A stretch of DNA of 64,000 nt from Dichotomicrobium thermohalophilum. GTDB lineage: Bacteria > Pseudomonadota > Alphaproteobacteria > Rhizobiales > Rhodomicrobiaceae. The notes under the pieces are model-generated. The model searched no databases, had not been told where the DNA came from, and saw only the letters and a program-made list of their open reading frames with translations. Location: the NCBI RefSeq assembly GCF_003550175.1, contig NZ_QXDF01000002.1, positions 186,001 through 250,000 on the forward strand. The letters run 5' to 3'. Shown in pieces: positions 8,342 to 17,663 of this stretch. The position numbers and the translations under genes are program-made. Position 1 is the stretch's first letter. Every line of letters starts with the position of its first letter.

Positions 8342-9269
8342 TGTCCTTGGCGATCGCGTCGACCTGTTCGTCCTGATACTTGTAGGGCACGAAGATGATG
8401 CGGTCGATGCCCGCGTCGATGTGTTCCTGCAACTGCTCGACGCACTCCTCAGGCGTGCCCATGATCGCGCTTTCCGGCGTCGACTTGCTCCACGAGGCGA
8501 AGTCCCATTCCGCGTCGAGCCATTCGCGCATCGGGCCTTCCACCTCGCTGCGCCGACCGACCATGATCGGAAGCTGGTTGGTCGCGTTGAGGCTCGCCGG
8601 GTCGATGCCGCCTTCCTCGGCGAAATTGCAGATCTTCGCCCAGTCCTCCTTGAAGCCTTCGGGGGTGTAGAAGTAGGTCAGCCAGCCATCGCTGGCCGTC
8701 GCGGCCCGCTTTAGGACCTTGTCGGCATAACCGCCGATCAGGATCGTCGGGCGCGGGCGCTGGACGGGCTTGGGGAACATGACAGCGTTGCGCAGGTTAT
8801 GCGGCGGATACTCGCCCGCCACCATGTCCTCTTCCCACAGCCGCTGCATGATCTCTAGGTTCTGGTCCATGATCTTGCCGCGCTTGTGGAAGTCGATGCC
8901 GACGGCGTCGAACTCGCGCTTGTACCAGCCGCTGGCCATGCCCAGCACGAGCCGTCCGCCGGAAATCTGGTCCATGCTGGCGAGTTGCTTGGCGAGCACC
9001 ACCGGGTTGCGCAGCGGCAGGACGAGGATGCCCGTGCCCAGCTTGATCTTGCTGGTGCGCGCGGCCACGGCCGTCAGCAGCGACAGAGAGTCGATGATCG
9101 GGAAATGCGGATCGACACCCAGCAGGATGTGGTCCCAGACCCAGAGCGACTCGAAGCCGAGCTCCTCCATGCGCACGCCGTAGTTGATGAGCTTCTGCGC
9201 GTCGGGAAGTTCCGGGTAGGTCTGGAAGTTGCGCATCGCAACTCCAAAAGAGATCGGTTTCTTGGCCAT
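8322..9269 (-). CDS. LLM class flavin/F420-dependent oxidoreductase
   Basis: This 315-aa TIM-barrel protein of the luciferase-like monooxygenase superfamily has WVWDHILLG, TSKIKLGTGILVLPLRNPV, GGRLVLGMASGW and PRPTILIGGYADKVLKRAA in the order seen in F420-dependent members. It would use F420 (or FMN) as hydride carrier. Location at the end of the cof operon favours F420, but this is inference. The start at 9269 has AGGAGTTGATCA in front. It is the last gene of a leftward set (PLP enzyme, CoA-transferase alpha and beta, LLM), 45 bp after the beta subunit. Its substrate is not recognisable. Confidence 0.85.
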   Translation of the reverse strand: MAKKPISFGVAMRNFQTYPELPDAQKLINYGVRMEELGFESLWVWDHILLGVDPHFPIIDSLSLLTAVAARTSKIKLGTGILVLPLRNPVVLAKQLASMDQISGGRLVLGMASGWYKREFDAVGIDFHKRGKIMDQNLEIMQRLWEEDMVAGEYPPHNLRNAVMFPKPVQRPRPTILIGGYADKVLKRAATASDGWLTYFYTPEGFKEDWAKICNFAEEGGIDPASLNATNQLPIMVGRRSEVEGPMREWLDAEWDFASWSKSTPESAIMGTPEECVEQLQEHIDAGIDRIIFVPYKYQDEQVDAIAKDIIPRLS

Positions 9270-9314
9270 TGATCAACTCCTGTCGGGGCGAAGGCGAGGG
9301 CAGCGCTCGCCGGT

Positions 9315-10088
9315 TCAGTTGGCGGTGTAGAGCCTGTCCGGGTCCAGTTCGCGCAGCACGGCGAGCTCATTGGACTCCGGCGGCTGGGTCCGGGGCACGT
9401 CGGAGGGGATATGCAGGTCGAACCCGGTGTTGTCCTGTACCTCTTCCGCGCTCACGCCCGGATGCAGCCCGAGCACGCACATCTCGCGCGTGTCCTTGTC
9501 GAAGCCGAGCACGGCGAGGTCTGTCACGACGCGATACATCCCCCCGGAGATCAGGCCGGACTGCGCGCGGCTGTCGCCACCGCTGATGAAACCGGGACTC
9601 GTGATGAAATCCACTTCGGAGACGAAGCGGCGCTTCTCGTGCTTCATGGCCACGATCATCTGCGTCAGACTGGAGATGTCGTTGCCGCCACCGGTGCCGG
9701 GCAGCCGGGTCTTCGGGTCGTCTGGATCACCAATGAAGGAGCTGTTGAGGTTGCCGAAGCGGTCAATCTGCGCGCCGCCCATGAAGCCGACATCCACGTA
9801 GCCGCGCTGGAGCAGCAGCAGCACGTCGGTGATCGGCATCACCATGTTGGCGCGCCGGGTGCAGCGCTGTTCGTTCGTGGACGGCGGAAGCTCGCCGGGC
9901 ACCACGAACGGACCGACCACGCCGCCTTCGAACAGGATCGTCAGGCCGGGGGCGTGCAAACGCTGTGCCAGCGTCGCCGCCAGAAGCGGGATACCCACGC
10001 CCGCGAACACGATCTGGCCGTCATGAAGGAGCCGTGCGCTCATCACGGCCAGCAGCTCCGATGCGGTGTAATGCGATCGCTCAGTCAT
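9315..10088 (-). CDS. Family I CoA-transferase, beta subunit
   Basis: This 257-aa protein resembles the glutaconate CoA-transferase beta subunit. ILFEGGVVGP places a glutamate at residue 54, the position of the catalytic Glu54 that forms the glutamyl-CoA thioester in GctB. GGAQIDRFGNLNSS and GTGGGNDISSL are further family motifs. The start at 10088 (MTERSHYT) overlaps the alpha-subunit stop by 8 nt and is preceded by GGAG. An upstream in-frame start at 10118 is less likely. It moves CoA between an acyl-CoA and a carboxylic acid in the cytoplasm. The acid is unknown. Confidence 0.88.
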   Translation of the reverse strand: MTERSHYTASELLAVMSARLLHDGQIVFAGVGIPLLAATLAQRLHAPGLTILFEGGVVGPFVVPGELPPSTNEQRCTRRANMVMPITDVLLLLQRGYVDVGFMGGAQIDRFGNLNSSFIGDPDDPKTRLPGTGGGNDISSLTQMIVAMKHEKRRFVSEVDFITSPGFISGGDSRAQSGLISGGMYRVVTDLAVLGFDKDTREMCVLGLHPGVSAEEVQDNTGFDLHIPSDVPRTQPPESNELAVLRELDPDRLYTAN

Positions 10089-11052
10089 TGTAGATACTCC
10101 GTCCGCGCCGGCTCGCATCGAGCATGTCTTTCACCCCCAGCTTGGCGAGGTAATCGGTCCATTCCTCCGGTTCGTGGAAATACTCGTCGAGATAGGATTT
10201 GATGCCCGCGACCGGGTCGCTCGCGACGCGCTTGGCGTAGGCGTCGAGATGATCGAAGAACGGCTCGTAAACGCCGTAGCACTCATGGGGCGCGCAGCCG
10301 AACGGGGCTTCCACCACCGCGTCCACGGTGAAGAAGGGAATGCGCGTCTGGTCCGGCGTGCGGCGGATCCGCTCGTTGGTGATGATGCGCTCGGTCGTCA
10401 GGATCACGCGCTTGGCGGCCATGGCCATGTCGATGTCCATGAACTGAAGCCCGTCGAGCTGCGCATTGCCGTAGCAGTCCGCGCGCTGCACGTGGATGAT
10501 CGCGACATCCGGGTTGAGCGCGGGCAGCAGCATCACCGTTTCGCCGGTGAACGGGCATTCCATCGTCTTGACCTCGTCGCCGCGGCGCTTGGCGACGTCG
10601 GAGCCGATCATGGAGCGCACCGGCATGAAGGGCACGCCCATCGCGCCCGCGCGGTAGCGCAGCCCGATCGACATGTGGCTCCACTCGTCGAAGCGGGCGA
10701 GGCGGTTCTCGGTGTAGTGGCGCATCACCTTCGAGACGCCCCAGACGATGCCCTGGCTGAACCAGCTCGTGATGATGTGGGGCGAGACCCCGGAGCCATA
10801 AAAAATGTCGCCCTCGGACGACACGATGCTGCGCGAGACGGTCAGGTCCTTTCGCCCCGCGCGCACGAGCGCCCAGATCATCGCCATCGGCGTGCGCGAC
10901 ATCGTGCAACCGCCCACGGCCAGATGCTCGCCGTCATGCACCAGCGAGGCCGCCTCGGACAGCGACATGACCTTTTCGCGCAGGCCGCGATCACGCGCCT
11001 CGGTTTCGGCCCGGAGATCGAGATAGGATTTCACTAGAGGGTTCTGGTCCAT
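10081..11052 (-). CDS. Family I CoA-transferase, alpha subunit
   Basis: This 323-aa protein matches the GctA-like alpha subunit, with HDGEHLAVGGCTMSRTPMA at residues 39-57 (glycine-rich CoA-binding region) and later ADCYGNAQLDG. It pairs with the overlapping beta subunit downstream, and the normal heterodimer or heterotetramer is expected. It starts 79 bp after the PLP enzyme. Related pairs act in glutaconate fermentation and steroid-ring cleavage, so the family alone does not name the substrate. Confidence 0.88.
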   Translation of the reverse strand: MDQNPLVKSYLDLRAETEARDRGLREKVMSLSEAASLVHDGEHLAVGGCTMSRTPMAMIWALVRAGRKDLTVSRSIVSSEGDIFYGSGVSPHIITSWFSQGIVWGVSKVMRHYTENRLARFDEWSHMSIGLRYRAGAMGVPFMPVRSMIGSDVAKRRGDEVKTMECPFTGETVMLLPALNPDVAIIHVQRADCYGNAQLDGLQFMDIDMAMAAKRVILTTERIITNERIRRTPDQTRIPFFTVDAVVEAPFGCAPHECYGVYEPFFDHLDAYAKRVASDPVAGIKSYLDEYFHEPEEWTDYLAKLGVKDMLDASRRGRSIYND

Positions 11053-11131
11053 GACTTGCTGCTTTCCCCCAATCGGTTCAGTGGCGCGCCCGGCTGCAAG
11101 GCCTCGAGAGAGCCAATCGCTGCCGGGCGTG

Positions 11132-12622
<1,491 letters not shown>

Positions 12623-12674
12623 GGGTCGATCCCAACACGGGCCGGACCGGATGGCCTGGCAAGTTTGCTTATCA

Positions 12675-12688
12675 TACTACTATTAGTA
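12675..12688. promoter_or_regulatory. Second TACTA-N4-TAGTA inverted repeat
   Basis: TACTACTATTAGTA lies 53 bp upstream of the PLP enzyme start in the 305-bp region 12623-12927, which separates it from the divergent cysteine hydrolase and holds no other recognisable gene. Arms and spacer match the site at 1803-1816. Position fits an operator or activator site controlling the leftward operon and perhaps the hydrolase. Confidence 0.5.
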
Positions 12689-12927
12689 CAAATTAGCCTT
12701 TGGCGGTCCCGCAAGGCAACAAATTTTCTCGTCGTGCCCAGGGGCGACAAGGCGGCGCTGCTCGCACCCAGAGGCCGCAGCGTTCCGCAGCAAGAGTGGG
12801 CGCGACAGTGCATTGGCCTTCTGAACGAGCATTGCACGATCCGAAAAGGGACTTAGCTCACAAGTATGTGGTTCGCCGAGGCGGGGGGCGTTTCGCCTCG
12901 CCGAGTGCCAGGAATTTTGGCTCCAGC

Positions 12928-13605
12928 ATGAGCTCGACGCCCAGACCTGCAGCCGCTCCGGAGACGATTACCGTTGATCCCCGCTCAGCATGCGTGATGG
13001 TCATTGACCCACAGGTCGGCTTCTGTTCGCCGGATGGCAGTCTGGCGCGAAAGTACGGCCTCGAAGAAACGGCGACGCTGCACCGGGCTGCTGCACGCCT
13101 GACAGCATTTCTGGAGCGGCTTCCTGACGATGTCGCTGTCGTGCTCGTGACATCGCGCTATGCGCCGGGCCAGTTCGCGCCGGGTGACGCCGCCGACCCC
13201 CTGCACGGCCTGTGCTTGCCCGGGGCAAATACCGACTGCGCGCTCATCGCGGGACTGAACCCGCGGCCGCACTGGTACCGTGTCGACAAGCCGTGCATGG
13301 ATGCCTGGAAAGCGCCGGCGTTCAGGTCGTGCGTCGACAGGTTAAAGCGGGACGGGCGCCACACCTTCCTCATAATCGGGTTCATTCTGACAAGTTGTGT
13401 CCGCAAGGCCGTCCTGGGGTTTTTCGAGCCTGCAAGCGGCGCTGGGACGGATCGGGTCATATTGCTGGAAGACTTGACCGGGAGCCGCAGCAGTAGCCAT
13501 GCCGTATGTGCCGAAGGGCCCTCGCGCGTCCGAGCCGTCACAAGCGAACTCAGCGCAGCCGGGGGCGTTGTCACGACGCTGGACTGCCTCGATTGGGCGC
13601 GTTAG
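12928..13605 (+). CDS. Cysteine hydrolase, isochorismatase family
   Basis: This 225-aa protein has the Asp-Lys-Cys triad of isochorismatase-like hydrolases: D27 in VMVIDPQVGF, K121 in YRVDKPCMDAW and C157 in GFILTSCVRKA. Members hydrolyse amides, imides or carbamates (for example nicotinamidase, maleamate amidohydrolase and N-carbamoylsarcosine amidase). The start at 12928 (MSSTPRPAAAP) is chosen because it gives a typical family N-terminus, although the AGGAA is 15 nt away. It is divergent from the PLP enzyme. A GC-rich hairpin (GGCCCG/CGGGCC, 13605-13625) overlaps its stop but has no T-run. Confidence 0.85.
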   Translation: MSSTPRPAAAPETITVDPRSACVMVIDPQVGFCSPDGSLARKYGLEETATLHRAAARLTAFLERLPDDVAVVLVTSRYAPGQFAPGDAADPLHGLCLPGANTDCALIAGLNPRPHWYRVDKPCMDAWKAPAFRSCVDRLKRDGRHTFLIIGFILTSCVRKAVLGFFEPASGAGTDRVILLEDLTGSRSSSHAVCAEGPSRVRAVTSELSAAGGVVTTLDCLDWAR

Positions 13606-13714
13606 GCCCGTTTCGCGAGCGGGCCCCAATCTTCAAAGCACCGCCTTCGCCAAACGGTGATCGCAGCGAAGCATCCATCAGAACCGCCCGCAACGGCACA
13701 TGCTTTGCAGCGAG

Positions 13715-13891
13715 TCACTTTTTCTTGTGCGAAACCTCAGGGAACACCCAGAACGCAAAAATGCAAAAAGCACCCAGAAAAAGTGCGAGATAAGGCGTGA
13801 AGTCCTGTCCGAGCCACTGCAGGAAAAAATAGCCTGCTACGGCGACCATGAGCACGACGATCGAAAAACCGATCTTTATTTTAACCGGCAC
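13715..13891 (-). CDS. Small two-helix membrane protein
   Basis: This 58-aa protein has two hydrophobic segments (IGFSIVVLMVAVAGYFFLQW and YLALFLGAFCIFAFWVF) and a basic C-terminus ending SHKKK. It probably starts at the GTG at 13891, which has AGGGAGGAAAGA directly in front, rather than at the upstream ATG at 13924. It lies 36 bp after the next membrane protein gene in the same direction, so the two may be one unit. The function is not recognised. Confidence 0.6.
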   Translation of the reverse strand: MPVKIKIGFSIVVLMVAVAGYFFLQWLGQDFTPYLALFLGAFCIFAFWVFPEVSHKKK

Positions 13892-13927
13892 TCTTTCCTC
13901 CCTGAAGTCAGCCAGGCCGGGCAAGCA

Positions 13928-14344
13928 TTAAGCGAACATTGACCGCACGCTTGCCACGCCATCCACGAAATAAAGCAAAAACAGTCCGGCAAGCGTCAAA
14001 ACCAAAACGATCGACAGCCCGGCCTTGTTATCTTTCAATTTCTCGGGGAGGTCTTGAATGACAAAAGGCGAAAACAGAAAGACCATCCCGCCGGCTACCA
14101 CCAGAGATGTCCAGCGCAACTCGGCAAACGCGAACAACAGCGAGAAGACCAATAAAGCGCCCACCAAGCCGACACTGGTCAGAACCAGCATCGGCCCCGC
14201 GCCGCGGCGAACCTCGGCAGGAGCGGCGCTGAGCGGCAGGATCCCGATAAGATAGAAAAGGCCGGCGCAGCCGACGCCCCAGACGGCGGCGAAAACGATC
14301 AGTGCGGTCCAGTTCGGCTCGATTGCATCCACGACAAATGCCAT
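13928..14344 (-). CDS. Four-helix membrane protein of unknown function
   Basis: This 138-aa protein has about four transmembrane segments, beginning ALIVFAAVWGVGCAGLFYLI and ending VLTLAGLFLLYFVDGVASV. No catalytic motif or family is recognised. Its start faces an AT-rich region with a GATATATC-like operator at 14364-14388 shared with the divergent DUF6166-like gene, and it precedes the 58-aa membrane protein. It may be an accessory membrane component of the surrounding catabolic locus, but that is a guess from position. Confidence 0.65.
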   Translation of the reverse strand: MAFVVDAIEPNWTALIVFAAVWGVGCAGLFYLIGILPLSAAPAEVRRGAGPMLVLTSVGLVGALLVFSLLFAFAELRWTSLVVAGGMVFLFSPFVIQDLPEKLKDNKAGLSIVLVLTLAGLFLLYFVDGVASVRSMFA

Positions 14345-14363
14345 ATTCTTGAGTTCGTCGCGC

Positions 14364-14388
14364 TATGATATACAGTTCATATATCAGT
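14364..14388. promoter_or_regulatory. GATATATC-type operator-like site, divergent promoter
   Basis: Within this AT-rich stretch TTCATATATCAG (14376-14387) matches 10 of 12 positions of the perfect palindrome CTGATATATCAG found at 14771-14782, and ATGATATACAG precedes it. It lies between the divergent 138-aa membrane protein and the DUF6166-like gene. A GntR/FCD regulator encoded at 15810-16523 is the nearest candidate binder. Confidence 0.4.
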
Positions 14389-14429
14389 GGCAAGAAAGCC
14401 CGTGCTTGGTCCGTATGGGGAGGAGGCGA

Positions 14430-14735
14430 ATGAAGGTCTACAAAGGCGATCGCACGATCGACGGCGTGGTCGTGACCGTTAATGACGAGCCGCTGCCGCA
14501 GCGCCTGGACGTCAAGGCGTTGAGCGACGACGGCTTCGAATGGAGCTTCGAGGGCCCGGCTTCGGCGCAGTTGTCGCTGGCGATCCTCGTGGATCACCTG
14601 GGCGACGAGGAAAAGGCGCTGCGACTCTACGAGCCTTTCATGGAGGAGGTTGTGGCTAATTTTTCCAACGAATGGGTCCTTACCAGCGACGACATTGACG
14701 AGGCCATCGACGCCTTGAGCGAGGGCACGTCCTAA
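14430..14735 (+). CDS. DUF6166-like protein
   Basis: This 101-aa acidic soluble protein begins MKVYKGDRTIDGVVVTVN and contains GFEWSFEGPASAQLSLAIL and ILVDHLGDEEKAL, a pattern I associate with the DUF6166 family. The start is well supported by GGGGAGGAGGCGA just before the ATG. It has no signal peptide and no catalytic motif. It is divergent from the membrane protein genes and upstream of the hydroxylase. No function is known. Confidence 0.7.
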   Translation: MKVYKGDRTIDGVVVTVNDEPLPQRLDVKALSDDGFEWSFEGPASAQLSLAILVDHLGDEEKALRLYEPFMEEVVANFSNEWVLTSDDIDEAIDALSEGTS

Positions 14736-14768
14736 TCATGTGGTTGATACGGTCCTCCAGTTGAACAC

Positions 14769-14784
14769 AACTGATATATCAGTT
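14769..14784. promoter_or_regulatory. Perfect 16-bp palindrome AACTGATATATCAGTT
   Basis: AACTGATATATCAGTT is identical to its reverse complement. It lies 159 bp upstream of the hydroxylase start, just after the DUF6166-like gene. A 14/16 match occurs at 16584-16599 and a degenerate copy at 14364-14388. The form is that of a GntR-family dimer site, which fits the FCD regulator located between two of the copies. Confidence 0.55.
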
Positions 14785-14942
14785 AGTATGAGGGTTGCTG
14801 CGAGGCCATTCGCGCAGGCTCCTCGATGACGCGCGCGGCTGTCCGCGGTCACCGCGGGGTGCTTGGCCCCGCGATCGGATTTCAGGGGGCAGGTTGCCGG
14901 CAATCGGTGCGCCCCGCCTCGCTCTGCTCAGGGAGGTTGGAC

Positions 14943-15740
14943 ATGGAACTTGCAAATACCGAGATGACGGACCGCCAGCGGGCGTATCGGGAAACGTACC
15001 GGTCGCGGGTCGCGGGGTGGTACAATGGCTGGCTTCACGTCATCATCATTTACACGATCGGCTTCACTGCGCTTTACATCTACCTTTCCAATATCACGGC
15101 CGTTACGGCTCTCGAGTTGCTGACCGTTCCCGTGACATTCCTGGTCTGCAACTTCTTCGAATGGTGGCTTCATCGCTACATCATGCACCGGCCCTCGAAG
15201 ATCCCGCTGTTCCGGGCGGTCTATTCGCGCCACACGCTGATGCATCACCAGTTCTTCACCGACACCGAGATGCGCTTCGCGGATCATCACGACTGGCGCG
15301 TGACCTTCTTCCCGCCGTATGCGCTCGTCGTCTTCACGCTGATGTCGATCCCTGCGGCGCTGTTCCTCGGCTGGGCGCTGTCGCCGAATGTCGGCTGGCT
15401 GTTCATCACGACGACAACGTCCATGTATCTGATCTACGAGTTCATGCACTTCTGCTGCCACGTGGATGAGAACTGGTTTGTGCGCAACATGCCGTTCGTA
15501 AACACGATCCGGCGGCACCACACCGCGCATCATGACCAGAACATCATGATGGAGCGAAACATGAACCTCACATTCCCCATCATGGACTGGCTCTTTGGTA
15601 CGTCGGACCTGAACAGGGGCCTTATCGGCCATATCTTCAACGGATACGACAACCAGTTCGTGAAGAAAGACATGCGAAAGACCTCGGCGACACCGCGCGT
15701 ACGTAAGGACAAGGACAGCGGGCTGAAGGCTGCTGAGTAG
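14943..15740 (+). CDS. Fatty acid hydroxylase/sterol desaturase superfamily membrane protein
   Basis: This 265-aa membrane protein has the histidine-rich motifs of the di-iron hydroxylase superfamily: HRYIMH, HTLMHHQ, HFCCH and RRHHTAHH. Two to four hydrophobic segments surround them. It would hydroxylate or desaturate a lipid-like substrate at the membrane using O2. The start at 14943 has AGGGAGGTTGGAC in front. It is followed by a clear rho-independent terminator and is therefore the last gene of its unit. Confidence 0.88.
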   Translation: MELANTEMTDRQRAYRETYRSRVAGWYNGWLHVIIIYTIGFTALYIYLSNITAVTALELLTVPVTFLVCNFFEWWLHRYIMHRPSKIPLFRAVYSRHTLMHHQFFTDTEMRFADHHDWRVTFFPPYALVVFTLMSIPAALFLGWALSPNVGWLFITTTTSMYLIYEFMHFCCHVDENWFVRNMPFVNTIRRHHTAHHDQNIMMERNMNLTFPIMDWLFGTSDLNRGLIGHIFNGYDNQFVKKDMRKTSATPRVRKDKDSGLKAAE

Positions 15741-15764
15741 CGCGCAGGACACATCAGAGGAGGA

Positions 15765-15795
15765 AGTCCGCCTCCGTGTAGAGGCGGGCTTTTTC
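15765..15795 (+). terminator. Rho-independent terminator
   Basis: AGTCCGCCTC and GAGGCGGGCT form a 10-bp stem with one mismatch around a 6-nt loop, followed by TTTTTC. It terminates the hydroxylase transcript and lies just beyond the 3' end of the convergent GntR gene. Confidence 0.8.
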
Positions 15796-15809
15796 AAATG
15801 CTGTCGCCG

Positions 15810-16523
15810 CTAGCTTGGACTGACCTTCGCGCCTTGGATCTGCGGCGGTGCATCAAGCGAGGCGCGCGTGAAGGTTTCGAGGTAGTCGATCAGACGGTCC
15901 GAGGCCAGTGCGGCCGCCTCCTCATCGGCTGAGGCGATCGCATCGGCCAGATCGGCATGGAGGCTGGCGCATTTCGGCAGGTCCAGCACCTGCTTGTAAT
16001 GGACGTACCAGAAGCGGCGGGAGAGGCCCTGCATGAGAGACATGGCGCCCTGCGCGTAGGCGTTGCGGCAGGTCTCCGACAGGAGGTGGTTCAGCTCGCC
16101 GTCCAGGCGCATGAACATGACATCGTCGTTGGCGTCGGCGCTTTCGCGCATGTCGGCCGCAATCCGGGCGAAGTGCTCGCGTTCCTCGTTCGTCGCGCGC
16201 CGGGCCGCCAGCCGCGCCATCAGCCGCTCCAGCTCGCGGCGAACCAGCAGCAATTCCAGCTGTTTCTTGACGTTGATCTCCGAGACGACCACACCCCGCC
16301 GCGGCATGATTACAACAAGCCCTTCTCGCGCGAGACGCTGGAGCGCTTCGCGGATCGGCGTGCGGCCGATGCCGAGGGTCGAGACCAGCCGCGCCTCCGA
16401 CAGGACTTCACCGGGCAGCAATCTGAGCGTGACGATGCGCTCCTCGATTTCTCTGTAGGCCACCTCGGTCAGCGTTGCGCCTTCTGTCGATGGGCCTGAT
16501 ACCGCGCCTTCCGTTTCCGACAT
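15810..16523 (-). CDS. GntR family transcriptional regulator, FadR/FCD subfamily
   Basis: This 237-aa protein has an N-terminal winged helix with EARLVSTLGIGRTPIREALQ around residues 42-61 and a C-terminal all-helical FCD ligand domain with the usual Arg/Asp/His-rich metal-binding region (MRLDGELNHLLSETC). FCD regulators normally sense small organic acids. It is divergent from the PanB-like gene across 98 bp that contains AACTAATATATCATTT. It is therefore the likely local repressor of the PanB-TRAP-dioxygenase operon and perhaps of the hydroxylase and membrane protein genes. Confidence 0.9.
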   Translation of the reverse strand: MSETEGAVSGPSTEGATLTEVAYREIEERIVTLRLLPGEVLSEARLVSTLGIGRTPIREALQRLAREGLVVIMPRRGVVVSEINVKKQLELLLVRRELERLMARLAARRATNEEREHFARIAADMRESADANDDVMFMRLDGELNHLLSETCRNAYAQGAMSLMQGLSRRFWYVHYKQVLDLPKCASLHADLADAIASADEEAAALASDRLIDYLETFTRASLDAPPQIQGAKVSPS

Positions 16524-16583
16524 TCCGAACCTTCTCTCCTTTCCGCGAAGCGCTGACTTGACGACACATATTTAATCGGTGCT

Positions 16584-16599
16584 AACTAATATATCATTT
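16584..16599. promoter_or_regulatory. Operator-like site between GntR and PanB-like genes
   Basis: AACTAATATATCATTT matches 14 of 16 positions of the palindrome at 14769-14784. It is 23 bp from the PanB-like ATG and 61 bp from the GntR ATG, a position fit for autoregulation and repression of the operon. Confidence 0.5.
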
Positions 16600-16621
16600 G
16601 TCGGTTATGGGTTGATCAAGC

Positions 16622-17494
16622 ATGGCGGACGCGGCGGAACGAAAGAAGCGCACAATCACGGAAATTCGCAATTCCAAGAAAACCGGCGAACGGATGGTGT
16701 ACACCTCCGTTCCGGATTACACCTCCGCGTCCTGGGCGGAGAAGGCGGGCGTCGACGTGTGCGTTGTCGGCGATTCGCTGGCGATGGTTGCCCATGGCCA
16801 CAAGAGCACGATCCCCGCCACGATGGATATGATGGTCATGCACGCGCAGGCCGTCAGGCGCGGCGCGCCCAACACTTTCGTCCTCGGCTGCATGCCCTAC
16901 CAGAGCTACAACACTGTTGACCGCGCCCTGACGAACGCCACGCGTTTCATGCAGGACGCCGACTGCGACGCCGTGAAGCCGCAAGGCGGCCGGTCGCAGG
17001 CGCATATTCTCAAGGCGCTGGTGGACGCAGGTATCCCGACGGCCTCCCATATAGGCCTGACGCCGCACACCATCGCCATGTTTGGCGGGTTCAAGATTCA
17101 GGGGCGGACCGTCGACGGGGCCATGAAGATCCTGGAGGACGCCCTGGCGATCCAGGACGCCGGCTGCTTCATGCTCGAATTCGAAGCCGTGCCCGGTCCG
17201 ATCGCCGCAATGATTTCGCAGGAACTCGAAATCCCGACAATCGGCATCGGAGCCGGCGCGGGCACGGACGGGCAGATCTTGTTGTCGTACGATTTGCTTG
17301 GCGTTTTCACCGACTTCAAGCCAAAGTTCACCAAGCGCTACGCCAACCTGACCGAGGTCGCGGTCAACGGCCTGAGCCAGTACGTCAGGGAGGTCAAGGA
17401 GGGCGTGTTCCCGGACGAGGATCATTCTTACGGCGCTGATCCGGACGTCCTCGACGCGTTCGCCGATGCAATCGCCAAGCGTCGCCAAATTTAA
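16622..17494 (+). CDS. PanB-like protein (ketopantoate hydroxymethyltransferase family), metal site altered
   Basis: This 290-aa protein aligns with PanB along its length: VVGDSLAMVAHGH, VRRGAPNTFVL, IGLTPHTIAMFGGFKIQGR and IGIGAGAGTDGQIL. Against E. coli PanB, the first Mg ligand is kept (D51 in VGDSL). The second (Asp84 in ADLPF) is C90 in GCMPY, and the third (Glu114 in KIEGG) is Q121 in KPQGG. A true ketopantoate synthase is therefore doubtful. An aldolase-type reaction on a related keto acid, or a metal-independent activity, is more likely. It sits upstream of TRAP, PhyH-type and ICL-type genes rather than panC, and its promoter carries the GntR site. Confidence 0.8.
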   Translation: MADAAERKKRTITEIRNSKKTGERMVYTSVPDYTSASWAEKAGVDVCVVGDSLAMVAHGHKSTIPATMDMMVMHAQAVRRGAPNTFVLGCMPYQSYNTVDRALTNATRFMQDADCDAVKPQGGRSQAHILKALVDAGIPTASHIGLTPHTIAMFGGFKIQGRTVDGAMKILEDALAIQDAGCFMLEFEAVPGPIAAMISQELEIPTIGIGAGAGTDGQILLSYDLLGVFTDFKPKFTKRYANLTEVAVNGLSQYVREVKEGVFPDEDHSYGADPDVLDAFADAIAKRRQI

Positions 17495-17496
17495 AA

Positions 17497-17517
17497 CGGG
17501 GACCCGCTCTGTCCCCG
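17497..17517. other. GC-rich hairpin between PanB-like and TRAP genes
   Basis: CGGGGAC and GTCCCCG form a perfect 7-bp stem around a 7-nt loop just after the PanB-like stop. There is no T-run on the plus strand, although TTTTAAATTT follows on the minus strand. It may slow or partly end transcription or protect an mRNA end. The 146 bp after it, before the next start, are A-rich. Confidence 0.35.
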
Positions 17518-17663
17518 AGAAGTATAACGTCTCAAAAAAAAGCAGCAGACCTCAAGCAACAGGAAAAAAGCTTTTCACTTGCGAAAAAAGCACAAAAACG
17601 AGAAGCACCCGCTCCAAGGGGCCAAGTTCACAGCGTTCACAAACAAGTCTAGGGAGGACGTAA

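Noticed and set aside
16622-17494. Ordinary panB for pantothenate synthesis
   Set aside because: Two metal ligands are substituted and the neighbours are catabolic; the gene symbol is therefore withheld.
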